Made by a program: the position numbers and the translations under genes. Under the pieces are notes generated by a model that saw only the letters and a list, made by a program, of their open reading frames with translations, did no database searches and was not told where the DNA came from. From contig JAIPJC010000019.1 in assembly GCA_021734345.1 (NCBI GenBank), forward strand, positions 1 to 37,180: DNA of 37,180 bases. Direction: 5' to 3'. Positions 22,988-33,576 of the stretch are shown one piece after another. Origin of the DNA: Kiritimatiellales bacterium (GTDB lineage Bacteria; Verrucomicrobiota; Kiritimatiellia; Kiritimatiellales; Pontiellaceae). Position 1 is the stretch's first letter, and the number at the start of each line of letters is the position of its first letter.

Positions 22988-23782
22988 TTATTGTTCCCCG
23001 AGCAGCAGGCGCAGGACGACGTTGGCCTGCATGTGGGCGGCGATGCCAACGCGCGGCGCCATCAGCCCGCAGCCGGGCGCGGCACCGGTTTCGAGATCGC
23101 CGACGACATAAATCCGTTTGCCCATCTTCCGCACCCCGATCATTTCGCCGGGACCGTAGCCCGCAAGGCCGGAGGCGGCGACAATCGGCTTGTCCTTGAA
23201 CGACTGGAACAGCATCGCCTTTTGGTCGGCGCGGTCGAACGCCTCGACCAGCACATCGGCTTCGGCAAACAGCGTCGGGATATTCTCCGGTGTCAGCCGG
23301 ATGCAATGCGCCGAGTAGTTCACATAGGGATTGATGCGCTTGAGGTTGGTTTCGAGCGCCTCGGCCTTGGTCAGCCCCAACTGGTCGATGAAGTATTGCT
23401 GGCGGTTGAGGTTGCTTGGCTCGACGACATCGAAGTCGGCGAGAATCAGCCGTCCCACCCCGATGCGGGCGAGCGCTACGGCAACGGCGGAACCCAGCCC
23501 ACCAAGACCGGCAATACCGACGGTGGCTTCTTTTATTTTTTCATGCACGCCCGGCGTATGGCGCGCCACCATGAGCGCTTCCAGCTCGGCGGCGGCCGGG
23601 ATCTCGCCGCGTATGATCAGGTTGACGCAATCGCCTTCGGTCAGCGGAAGATCATCCGCCACCGCCGCACCGTTGTAGATCAGCACATCCGCCGCAGGCT
23701 TTTCCCTGGCTCTCAACCGGAACAGCGAGAGGCCCTCTTCAACCTCTACATGGTGCTCATTCAACTTTATTTTCAAATCCAT
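22988..23782 (-). CDS. thiF: ThiF-family E1-like adenylyltransferase with N-terminal ThiS-like domain
   Basis: 264 residues. Residues 1-66 form a ThiS-like ubiquitin fold (LKIKLNEHHVEVEEGLSLFR, ADVLIYNGAAV, LPLTEGDCVNLIIRGEIP) but without a C-terminal Gly-Gly. The E1 domain follows: VGIAGLGGLGSAVAVALAR (GLGGLG at 92-97), LADFDVVEPSNLNRQQYF with Asp116/118 and the Asn-Arg arginine-finger block, then VEAFDRADQKAM and AASGLAGYG. ThiF activates the carrier ThiS with ATP before sulfur transfer in thiamine biosynthesis. Anaerobes often have this fused form. The carrier itself and other thi genes are not in the window; specificity for ThiS is inferred. Confidence 0.85.
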   Translation of the reverse strand: MDLKIKLNEHHVEVEEGLSLFRLRAREKPAADVLIYNGAAVADDLPLTEGDCVNLIIRGEIPAAAELEALMVARHTPGVHEKIKEATVGIAGLGGLGSAVAVALARIGVGRLILADFDVVEPSNLNRQQYFIDQLGLTKAEALETNLKRINPYVNYSAHCIRLTPENIPTLFAEADVLVEAFDRADQKAMLFQSFKDKPIVAASGLAGYGPGEMIGVRKMGKRIYVVGDLETGAAPGCGLMAPRVGIAAHMQANVVLRLLLGEQ

Positions 23783-23818
23783 TCCTCCCGATCAACTCGT
23801 GGCTCAGGCGGGGATAGT

Positions 23819-23880
23819 AACCACGAAGAGACGAAGAGCACGAAGTTTTTCTGCCTTGTGTTCTGCGCATCTTCGTGTTT
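23819..23880. repeat. degenerate AAACAC/CGAAG inverted repeat, second copy
   Basis: Left arm AACCACGAAGAGACGAAG (23819-23836); right arm at 23863-23880 is its approximate inverse (reverse complement AAACACGAAGATGCGCAG). It occupies most of the thiF to DUF502 gap, about 40 bases from the DUF502 start. Confidence 0.45.
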
Positions 23881-23920
23881 GATGCTCCCCGAGTTCGATC
23901 AAGAACAATCAGGAGGAACC

Positions 23921-24562
23921 ATGCTGCAACGGACAAAAACCTTTTTCAGAACAACCCTGCTCGGCGGCGTGATCGTCATCCTCCCCGCCATCATCCTGAT
24001 CTTTGCGTTCAAGTGGCTGTTCGGGGTGGTAGGCAACGCGATCCGCCCGTTGACCACTCTGGTCGTGGACTACCTGCCCCTGCCGGAACGGTACAACGAA
24101 TTCATCGCCACGGTACTCGTGATTTCGGTGATTCTGATGGGCTGCTTTCTGGTCGGCCTGTTCGTCAAAACCCGCATCGGCCGATGGATTTACGACGGTT
24201 TCGAACGCAGCCTGCTAAGCAAGGCACCGGGCTACAAAATGATCAAGGAAACCGTCAACCAGTTTCTCGGCAACAAGACCTCGCCGTTTTCTTCCGTCGC
24301 GCTGGTGCAGCTTTTTGGGAACGAAACCCTGGCCACCGCCTTCATCACCGACCGCCACGCCGACGGCACCGTCACCGTATTCGTCCCCACCGGCCCCAAC
24401 CCCACCTCCGGCTTCATCTACCACGTCGACCAAAAATACGTGCACCCCATCGCGGTTTCCGTAGAAGACGCCATGCGCTCCGTCATCTCCTGCGGCGCAG
24501 GTTCCGGAACCCTGATCAAACGGCTCAAAGACATCCCGGCCGACTCGAAATCCAAGGTCTAG
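23921..24562 (+). CDS. DUF502 membrane protein
   Basis: 213 residues from the ATG at 23921, directly preceded by AGGAGGAACC; the same frame is open far upstream, but that part is a shadow of thiF. Two membrane segments: TLLGGVIVILPAIILIFAFK (about 11-31) and FIATVLVISVILMGCFLVGL (about 63-83). KAPGYKMIKETVNQFLG, VALVQLFGNETLATAFITD, VTVFVPTGPNPTSGFIYHV and VSVEDAMRSVISCGAG are the DUF502 blocks (proline-rich PTGPNPTSG motif). In plants the family (LCV-like/COV1) affects vascular growth; in bacteria function is unknown. A REP region follows its stop. Confidence 0.88.
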   Translation: MLQRTKTFFRTTLLGGVIVILPAIILIFAFKWLFGVVGNAIRPLTTLVVDYLPLPERYNEFIATVLVISVILMGCFLVGLFVKTRIGRWIYDGFERSLLSKAPGYKMIKETVNQFLGNKTSPFSSVALVQLFGNETLATAFITDRHADGTVTVFVPTGPNPTSGFIYHVDQKYVHPIAVSVEDAMRSVISCGAGSGTLIKRLKDIPADSKSKV

Positions 24563-24575
24563 CGCCATCGCCGGT

Positions 24576-24692
24576 GTTGTAGGTGGGGTCGGCGACCCCG
24601 CCCCGCAACGAAAAAGCCCGTCCAACGCATCCGGGGTCGCCGACCCCGGCCACAACCTTCCCGCAACGCGGCTGGACGCGCGCGGCTACAAC
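24576..24692. repeat. REP cluster: GTTGTAGG type pair plus a further arm
   Basis: 24576-24656 is a full pair: GTTGTAGGTGGGGTC-GGC-GACCCCGCC on the left and GGGGTCGCCGACCCC ending GGCCACAAC on the right, like the copy in the gene at 15734. A third arm of another type follows at 24663-24692, ending GCGCGGCTACAAC. The block fills the gap between DUF502 and aconitase. Confidence 0.75.
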
Positions 24693-24693
24693 G

Positions 24694-24720
24694 AAAAAGG
24701 CGGCCCGTTGCCGAGCCGCC
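24694..24720 (-). terminator. intrinsic terminator of acnA
   Basis: GGCGGC (24699-24704) pairs with GCCGCC (24715-24720); on the minus strand the stem is followed by TTTTT. It lies 37 bases after the acnA stop. Confidence 0.65.
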
Positions 24721-24756
24721 TATTGCCTAAGGTCTATAGCCTAAAGCCTCGCGAGG

Positions 24757-27375
<2,619 letters not shown>

Positions 27376-27454
27376 AATACGATCATCCTTTTGTTAAACG
27401 GGAAATGTGCGAAACCTAATGTTTGCGCCGCAGGGTGTCAACGCCGATGCCGAA

Positions 27455-27533
27455 TGTAGACGGAGCTTCCAGCTCCGTTTGGCGGAACCAAAGCGCGTTG
27501 TGCTTCCTGAACGGGGCTGGAAGCTCCGTCTAC
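27455..27533. repeat. REP palindrome, type TGTAGACGGAGCT, at the 3' end of the NAGS gene
   Basis: Left end TGTAGACGGAGCTTCCAGCT and right end GCTGGAAGCTCCGTCTAC are inverse repeats; each arm carries a GGAGCT-TCC-AGCTCC type hairpin. The right end (27530-27533) contains the stop codon of the gene above. Confidence 0.8.
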
Positions 27534-28615
27534 GATGCAAAGTCCTCATCGCGCAGGCAGCAGTATTCGATGATGGCGGAAATGGTGTCGGCGGATACGC
27601 CGCGCCAGAAGATCTGCCATTTGCCGACGGCGTGGTGGCCGTCGGCCTGGTTGTGGTACCACGAGTTGAAGGGGTTTGTGGCACTGGAGCGCCAGAAGAG
27701 GGCATCGTGTTCCCGGCAGACCTCGCGCCATAGCTCCACGGCTATCCCTTCGCCGCGCGCCTCCTGCCCCACCGCGAATTTGGAGAGGTAGGATCCCGCC
27801 GGGTGTCTTTCAAGCAATACGGCGCCGCGATAGTTCTTTTCGATGTAGGCATCGCCGACGTTGTCCAGAAACGCTTCGCTCTTCAGTTTTTTGCCGAAAC
27901 TTGTTTCGAGCAGCTCCACCAACCGGACACGGTCAACACCTTCCAGCCCTTTGAAATGCTGGATTTCGCTTCCTTTGCGGAACAGGGTTCCCGCCCCTTT
28001 GACGGTGAAGATTTCCTTCAACAGATTGATGGGCGAGGTGATGGATAGATGGATGCCCGGCCGTTCTTCGAGCAGCTTTCTCCCCAAGGCCGGAAAGTCG
28101 TATTCCGCCGGTTCCAGCACCAGGGGGTTTTCCTTGTGGGTATAGACATAGGGCAGCAACTTGCCGGAAGCACTTCTCAACCCGCCCGCAGCACGGATGA
28201 GGTGAACGCGCTTGGCTACGTCCGGAAGCAGATGGAGGAGGGCTTCCGGCAGTTCCATCTTTTCGGCCACCAGCACCGGAACCTTTTCGGCATCGCGCGC
28301 CTGTTGGATGAAGGGAAGTACGGAATCGTCCGCGAGGGATTTGAACAAGAAGATCGATTCGGCAGCCAGCGCGGACTGCATCCGGGGAGCCTCCGCCCCG
28401 CACAGCAGTATGGCCGGAAGCAATTCCAGCCGTTGCAGGAAATGGAGGTCGAACGCCAGCATCTCGGCACCCGCTTCGATGGTTCCCAGATCGGGGCATA
28501 GCAGGGCGAAGCATGCGGAATTGTCGGCACGGAACTTGTCGAGGTAGAACTCGTATTCCTCCTGCCGCCCAATGCTGTCGAGAAACAGCCGTATCGTTTT
28601 GCTCAACATAATCAT
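27530..28615 (-). CDS. N-acetylglutamate synthase of the vertebrate/XcNAGS type (AAK-like plus DUF619 NAT domain)
   Basis: 361 residues. The C-terminal third is a DUF619 N-acetyltransferase domain: GSYLSKFAVGQEARGEGIAV (acetyl-CoA loop), LFWRSSATNPFNSWYHNQAD and KWQIFWRG. These blocks are also diagnostic of human NAGS and of bacterial NAGS-kinase proteins. The N-terminal two thirds (SIGRQEEYEFYLDKFRADNS, LHFLQRLELLPAILLCGAEA) resemble the amino-acid kinase fold but lack the full ATP-site glycine loops, so kinase action is unlikely. The predicted reaction is glutamate plus acetyl-CoA to N-acetylglutamate, the first step of arginine synthesis. No arg genes adjoin. The last codon and TAG stop fall in a REP element. 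No clear ribosome site before the first ATG. Confidence 0.8.
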   Translation of the reverse strand: MIMLSKTIRLFLDSIGRQEEYEFYLDKFRADNSACFALLCPDLGTIEAGAEMLAFDLHFLQRLELLPAILLCGAEAPRMQSALAAESIFLFKSLADDSVLPFIQQARDAEKVPVLVAEKMELPEALLHLLPDVAKRVHLIRAAGGLRSASGKLLPYVYTHKENPLVLEPAEYDFPALGRKLLEERPGIHLSITSPINLLKEIFTVKGAGTLFRKGSEIQHFKGLEGVDRVRLVELLETSFGKKLKSEAFLDNVGDAYIEKNYRGAVLLERHPAGSYLSKFAVGQEARGEGIAVELWREVCREHDALFWRSSATNPFNSWYHNQADGHHAVGKWQIFWRGVSADTISAIIEYCCLRDEDFAS

Positions 28616-28694
28616 GGGGGAAATCTACCACCGAATACACGGAACACACGGAAAAAACACTCGGTAAGATTGCGTGTTAAGCCGTGGCGAACAA

Positions 28695-29246
28695 CTACAA
28701 GGCCTCTTTGGTTTCTTTTACGAGCCGCTTGAGCTTGCCGGAGAGGGCGATCTTCTTGACGTGCGACATGCGGTCGACGAGCAGGATGCCGTCGAGGTGG
28801 TCGAGCTCGTGCTGGATGGCGCGAGCGAGCAGCCCCTTGGCGTGGATCTGCCGCGCAGTGCCTTCGAGATCGAGGTATTCGGCATCGACTTCGTACCAGC
28901 GTTCCACGTTGGCGAAGATGTCGGGAAAGCTAAGGCAGCCTTCCGGACCGACCTGCACATCTTCCGTATGGCCGGTGATCTTCGGGTTGATCAATACCAG
29001 CGGCATGGCCACATCCGGATTTTCGCGTACGCCATCCTCGTCCATATCGCTATCCGCCGGGATGTCGACGATAAACATGCGTTCGGTGCGCCCGACCTGC
29101 TCGGCGGCAAGGCCAACGCCGCGTTCCTTGTACATCGTCTCGAACATTTCCTTCGCAAGCGCGCGGATGTCATCGTTGACGATGGCCACTTCCTTGGCCT
29201 TCTGGCGGAGAACCGGGTTTCCGTATGTGCAAATGGGTAGACTCAT
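28695..29246 (-). CDS. def: peptide deformylase
   Basis: 183 residues. All three motifs are present: GVGLAAEQ (43-50, GxGxAAxQ), EGCLS (102-106, metal Cys104) and HELDH (146-150, metal His146 and His150, catalytic Glu147). N-terminal ICTYGNPVLRQKAKEV is standard. It removes the formyl group from nascent N-termini at the ribosome. No fmt or priA neighbour, which is a common partner elsewhere. The gene is isolated in the minus-strand row; 79 bases before the NAGS start upstream and 74 bases to the transporter gene. Confidence 0.95.
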   Translation of the reverse strand: MSLPICTYGNPVLRQKAKEVAIVNDDIRALAKEMFETMYKERGVGLAAEQVGRTERMFIVDIPADSDMDEDGVRENPDVAMPLVLINPKITGHTEDVQVGPEGCLSFPDIFANVERWYEVDAEYLDLEGTARQIHAKGLLARAIQHELDHLDGILLVDRMSHVKKIALSGKLKRLVKETKEAL

Positions 29247-29320
29247 GGTGCTCAGGTTTTCCTTGAGAAGCCCCGTGATGTCAATTGAATTTGGAAGACA
29301 GCGGACATGAATGCCGCTAC

Positions 29321-30787
29321 CTATTCCACCGTCCCGCGCCGCTGCTCCAAGGCATGGCGGGTTGCCGCCGCGCGCTTGGCGGTGATCGGATAGAAAATCA
29401 GCGCAACAATTGCAAAAACCGCGGCCAGGGCCGGTGCGCCGGCCAGGAAAATACGGATTTTCAGGAAGGTTTCCGCAGCCTGGGCACCTCCCAGGTGCGG
29501 ATTAAATCCGGCAAAGGCCAGCGCAAATCCGGCGCTGGAGGCCGCGATGGAAACGACCATCTTTTCCGTCCATGAAAACACCGCGCCGAACATGCCCTCG
29601 CGCCGCTGGCCATGCGTAAATTCATCTTCATCGCAGATATCGGCCATCATGGAGGAGAGCATGATTTTCACGGCGACCCACATCGGCGCGCACAGCAACG
29701 GATCGAGCATCAGGATGGGATCCAATGCGAATTTTCCGAAATGGTAAATGGTGTGGCCGGGCAGGAAGATCCACCATTTGGCAATCGAGCCGCAGACCAT
29801 CAGCGTGTACACGAAGAAAAGAGATCCCTTTTTCCCGAATCGTGTAGCCAGCCAGGTGATCCCGGGAATCGCGATGAATCCGACGATGCCGTACCCGGAG
29901 CTCAAGATGGCTTTTTGAACCAGCCCGGCCGCCACATTGCCATCATTCATGAAATAGATCAGCAGATACTGGTCGATGTTGGATGCCAGTACGCCGGCCA
30001 ATGTATTCAGGATGATCACGCTGACGAGAATCATAAACGGCCGGTTGCTGAACGCGCTCTTGAAGCCGTCGATGATTTTGACTTTTTCCTGCCGCGTCGT
30101 TTGCTTCCGGAAACGTTCTTTGACGATAAATCCGGGGATCGCCCCGCCCATCAGAAGGAGGCTGACTAGAACCGCCATGCCCAGCACGCCCGGCATCGTC
30201 AGGATCCGCGCCCCGTCCACAACGGCGGCCGCACCGATCATGGTGGCTCCCAGCACCGTGGCCAGCGGCAACAGCCAACCGCCCATGATGTCCCCCACTT
30301 TATGGAAGAAGGCAACATAGGCCATTACCCGCGTGCGCTCGTTGTAGTCCGGGGTCATTTCGTAGGTGAGCGCGTTGTAGGGAACCGCAAAAACGGTGTA
30401 GGCCGTGAAGAAGATCAGCTGCATGACCGTGAAATAGATGATTTTCTGCAGATCGCTGAACCCGGCCGGAACCGTCCAGACAAAGGTAAACAGGGTTCCC
30501 ATAATCAGAGCGCCCGTGACCACAAACGGGCGGCGGCGACCGAAACGCGAGTGGCAGTTGTCCGAGATCCGGCCCATAAAGGGATCGGTTACGGCGTCCC
30601 AGATCCGGGGAATCATGATGGCGATTCCCACCAGCTTGGCGTCTACGCCGAGCAGGATGTTGTAGACGGGCAGCGCGAGGAGTCCGATGGAGCAGAAACC
30701 GAAAAAGGAGGATAGCGACCCGATCCCCAACGCGGCCTTTTCCCGAAAGGGAACCCGATCATGCAATGCGGTTTTTTCGGTAGTCAT
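29321..30787 (-). CDS. GPH-family (MelB-like) sugar cation symporter
   Basis: 488 residues with 12 membrane segments. LGIGSLSSFFGFCSIGLLAL opens it, and PRIWDAVTDPFMGRISDNCH with RFGRRRPFV is the GPH/MelB loop 2-3 signature (D-x-x-x-D-P and R-x-G-R-R-x-P). It imports glycosides, pentosides or hexuronides with H+ or Na+ in the inner membrane. Next upstream on the same strand is an arabinofuranosidase-like enzyme (60-base gap), so an arabinose- or xylose-containing substrate is likely, but the exact sugar cannot be read. The three genes 29321-33443 run together, presumably under the AraC regulator at 33577. Confidence 0.88.
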   Translation of the reverse strand: MTTEKTALHDRVPFREKAALGIGSLSSFFGFCSIGLLALPVYNILLGVDAKLVGIAIMIPRIWDAVTDPFMGRISDNCHSRFGRRRPFVVTGALIMGTLFTFVWTVPAGFSDLQKIIYFTVMQLIFFTAYTVFAVPYNALTYEMTPDYNERTRVMAYVAFFHKVGDIMGGWLLPLATVLGATMIGAAAVVDGARILTMPGVLGMAVLVSLLLMGGAIPGFIVKERFRKQTTRQEKVKIIDGFKSAFSNRPFMILVSVIILNTLAGVLASNIDQYLLIYFMNDGNVAAGLVQKAILSSGYGIVGFIAIPGITWLATRFGKKGSLFFVYTLMVCGSIAKWWIFLPGHTIYHFGKFALDPILMLDPLLCAPMWVAVKIMLSSMMADICDEDEFTHGQRREGMFGAVFSWTEKMVVSIAASSAGFALAFAGFNPHLGGAQAAETFLKIRIFLAGAPALAAVFAIVALIFYPITAKRAAATRHALEQRRGTVE

Positions 30788-30847
30788 ACAGCATCCTTTC
30801 CCGCGGCCAACCCGCCGCCCGGTCGCCGGAATCCATCCGGCATGGAT

Positions 30848-32344
30848 TTATTTTTTCAGCATGAGCAGCGTAAACGAATCCTTCGGGGAAACATATTCGA
30901 CCCCGTCCGCCCCCATGCGACAACTGCCCTTGTCCAATGTGTATGCATCGGAATACACATTCGTTGACGACAACACCTGATACTCTGCGGATGTATAAAC
31001 TGTGGCATCCGGCATCCGAATTTTAATGGTACTTTCCGCACCGGTCTTATTGAGAACATACACCAGCACGGTGTCCGATTGCCGAACCGCCAACACAGGG
31101 ATTTTGCTCTGATCGCACGTTGCTTCGACAACGGTGCCGCCCAGCATTCGCGAAAACATGGTGAACGATTCTAGGGCAGGCAGCGGGCCGTGCGGCGGCT
31201 TTTGGTCAATGATGGAGCGGTTGTAGAAAAGATCCGGTTTGTACGTCCCATCCGCGATCTGCTGCAAAACGACATCGCGATCATCGGTCCATACCAACGG
31301 CCACATGCAGGCGGAAAAAAGTCCGCCTTCCGTAAATTGCATCATCATTTCCGCAGAGATCAGTGTGTGCACGAATGCGCTCATCACTTCGCCTTTCGGA
31401 GACGGGCCGGCATTCCACTCGTTGAAGGCCAGCTTGATGCGGGAGAGTCCCAGTTTTTTCGTTAGGTCGTAGAATTCCCGAATGAAGTCCGTATAGGTTT
31501 TCCCCGTGGTCATCCACTGGTTGTCGGTCGTCATCGGAGTGTGCGCCATCCACGTTTCAAATGTGGCGCGCGCCCAGTTCCAGTACCAGTGCATATCGAT
31601 CACATCAATATCCTCCCCGCACAAGGCCAGGAATTTAGGCATCTGATCTGCGTGGATCACGTCGATGGGACTGCAAATGATCTGCACGTTCGGATCTCTG
31701 CTTTTCAACAGTTTTGATACCTTCTTGACTGCATCGGCATAGGTTTGCATATCCATGTGGATATAGGTGGAAGGTTCGCGGTGCCAGGTCTCGTTGTCGA
31801 CGGACCAGTACTTCACCTTATAGCCATGCTTCAGGCAATAGGTGTACCAGCGGTCGATTTCCGCCAAACTGTCGGCCAGGCGATCCAGCACAATGCCGGA
31901 GCTGATGTTGACACCCAGCAACGGTTCGCTGCCGATCCAGTCGCACCACTTCAGATACTCCAGCGTATCCATGTAGTTGCTGTCGTTGATCTGAAGGTCC
32001 TTCTCCGACCACACCTGTCCCTTCAGGCCGTTCGTGTTCCATGCATCCCGGTATCCGCGGATCCCTGGTTGCTCCCAGTGGAACCGGGACGTTTCCTCGC
32101 CGCCCGGATAGCGCAGGAATCCGGCCTTGATCTGCTTCAGATAGCCGGGAATCCGCTTGTCCGCCCAAAGCGTGTCCAGATCATTGTAATAGCTCAGGTT
32201 AACGCCCGTGAGATATCTGCTAACCGGACGAATCGCCCGGCTTGCATCCAGCGTAACCACACACGTCGCATCCGAAGCGGAAACCGCGGCATGCACACCG
32301 GTCACAAAAAGCGACGTAATCCAAAACATTAAAACCCGCATCAT
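30848..32344 (-). CDS. exported GH-A clan glycosidase, alpha-L-arabinofuranosidase-like
   Basis: 498 residues from the ATG at 32344, five bases after AGGAGG; the frame runs on to 32449 but that part overlaps the next gene. Signal peptide MMRVLMFWITSLFVTGVHAA (cut near 20). LTGVNLSYYNDLDTLW and GFLRYPGGEETSRFHWEQPG at the start recall GH51/GH39 enzymes. The catalytic pair is placed as E185 (acid/base, SVDNETW) and E309 (nucleophile, LAFNEWNAG), the clan A N-E and E-W spacing. A beta-sandwich domain follows from about 400. It probably cleaves pentose side chains in the periplasm or outside. GH family is not settled from sequence alone. Confidence 0.75.
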   Translation of the reverse strand: MMRVLMFWITSLFVTGVHAAVSASDATCVVTLDASRAIRPVSRYLTGVNLSYYNDLDTLWADKRIPGYLKQIKAGFLRYPGGEETSRFHWEQPGIRGYRDAWNTNGLKGQVWSEKDLQINDSNYMDTLEYLKWCDWIGSEPLLGVNISSGIVLDRLADSLAEIDRWYTYCLKHGYKVKYWSVDNETWHREPSTYIHMDMQTYADAVKKVSKLLKSRDPNVQIICSPIDVIHADQMPKFLALCGEDIDVIDMHWYWNWARATFETWMAHTPMTTDNQWMTTGKTYTDFIREFYDLTKKLGLSRIKLAFNEWNAGPSPKGEVMSAFVHTLISAEMMMQFTEGGLFSACMWPLVWTDDRDVVLQQIADGTYKPDLFYNRSIIDQKPPHGPLPALESFTMFSRMLGGTVVEATCDQSKIPVLAVRQSDTVLVYVLNKTGAESTIKIRMPDATVYTSAEYQVLSSTNVYSDAYTLDKGSCRMGADGVEYVSPKDSFTLLMLKK

Positions 32345-32360
32345 CCCTGCCTCCTTTTTC

Positions 32361-33443
32361 TTATCGCAACCGGATCGTGTCCAGCATCTCACGTGCAACC
32401 GTCTCAGGTTGAGGGTCCGTAACCCAGATTTGCAATCCTTTACCATCATGATCCTTCAGATAGCGAACCGCCTCTTCCGGCGTCGCATAAATCTGGCAGA
32501 GTTTCCCGGAATCCGTGATCTTTTGAATAACCTCCGGCCAATCGACCGCAGGCGGGACGCCGGCCCCCGGAACCCACTGGATTCCACGAAGGTTTTTCAT
32601 GGCGCACAGCAAATCCAGATGCGCCAACTGCCCTTTCCCATCAAGGTGATAGAACGGATAGTCGATTGCTTCGCAGCAGGCTTCCAGATCGGGAATAACA
32701 AATTCATCGAACATGTGCGGTGCGATCATGTAGGCGAAATCGCTTTGCAGCATGAAGGTGCTGCCGGGTGCCCACGTCGGCCCCCACGAACTGTAGCCGC
32801 GCCCCCCGCCGGCCAGCTCGTGGAACTCCTTGAAACAGCGAAGCCATAGCTTGGTCATTTGTTGACACGCCTGCCCGAGCTTCCCGGGCTCATCCATCGT
32901 ATCCAGCAGCAAGGTGTCGGTCGTGCGCAGTACGGCCAGCAGGTCGAGATTCCCGCCGAAATCGGGATACCCTACACACACTTGTTTTCCCCAGCGGCGT
33001 ATCGCGGCGGCGGCCAGCTCCTTGACATGCCGCCACAACGGATTATTCCCATCATATGCAATCCTCAAATCATCCAGCTCCCGAATTTCGAGCGGGTCGA
33101 ACCAGATGGTTCCGTATTCGATGCTCGCGTTCATCTTCGACAAACCGGCAAACGCCGTCAGCACGCCGGGACCGAAATCGAGCCACCAAAACGGAAACCC
33201 GTCCCCGTACCAGCGGGTGCATTCCAGCTTCCGGGTATACCGATCCACGCACTCCTCCACTGGAAGATCCAACGGAAGATGTCCCGGCATATGCGGAGCA
33301 TCACGCCGCACCGCTTCGCTGCCTTCGGCGTACCCCATCATATAAATCAGCGGCCGATCAAGCTCGCCCGCCCACCACGCGGTATAGTCCCGCTCAATCC
33401 GCTGCCAATCCTGGTTGGTAAATGTAAGGTTTATTTCGCTCAT
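32361..33443 (-). CDS. uroporphyrinogen decarboxylase (URO-D)-like protein
   Basis: 360 residues from the ATG at 33441-33443 (MSEINLTFTNQDWQRIE); a longer frame to 33491 has no ribosome site. WFDPLEIRELDDLRIAYDGN, DTLLLDTMDEPG, MLQSDFAYMIAPHMFDEFVI and YHLDGKGQLAHLDLLCAMKN (with H-x-D-G) fit the URO-D/CmuA-MtaA superfamily as often found in carbohydrate loci of Lentisphaerae and Kiritimatiellota, not true HemE. Its role is unknown: methyl transfer or a sugar-derived acid step are both only guesses. No corrinoid protein adjoins. 16 bases upstream of the glycosidase, it starts the operon. Confidence 0.75.
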   Translation of the reverse strand: MSEINLTFTNQDWQRIERDYTAWWAGELDRPLIYMMGYAEGSEAVRRDAPHMPGHLPLDLPVEECVDRYTRKLECTRWYGDGFPFWWLDFGPGVLTAFAGLSKMNASIEYGTIWFDPLEIRELDDLRIAYDGNNPLWRHVKELAAAAIRRWGKQVCVGYPDFGGNLDLLAVLRTTDTLLLDTMDEPGKLGQACQQMTKLWLRCFKEFHELAGGGRGYSSWGPTWAPGSTFMLQSDFAYMIAPHMFDEFVIPDLEACCEAIDYPFYHLDGKGQLAHLDLLCAMKNLRGIQWVPGAGVPPAVDWPEVIQKITDSGKLCQIYATPEEAVRYLKDHDGKGLQIWVTDPQPETVAREMLDTIRLR

Positions 33444-33504
33444 TGTTGCCCCCGATGTCACTGTCCCCAAGCGTAACTTTTGTTTCCACAAGATACCCTG
33501 ACTA

Positions 33505-33532
33505 TTTATACGTATTAGATATGGACAGACAA
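33505..33532 (-). promoter_or_regulatory. candidate sigma-70-type promoter of the carbohydrate operon
   Basis: On the minus strand TTGTCT (33532-33527) and TATAAA (33510-33505) lie 16 bases apart, putting the start of transcription roughly 55 bases before the URO-D-like ATG. The gap is AT-rich and shared with the AraC gene. No direct proof. Confidence 0.35.
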
Positions 33533-33576
33533 TTCGGTTTGAAACAATGGGATTTATGTTTTATAGGCATGGATAA

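Noticed and set aside
22976-23920. Long N-terminal extension of the DUF502 frame
   Set aside because: The extension is antisense to thiF; the ATG at 23921 has AGGAGG directly upstream and starts the DUF502 sequence.
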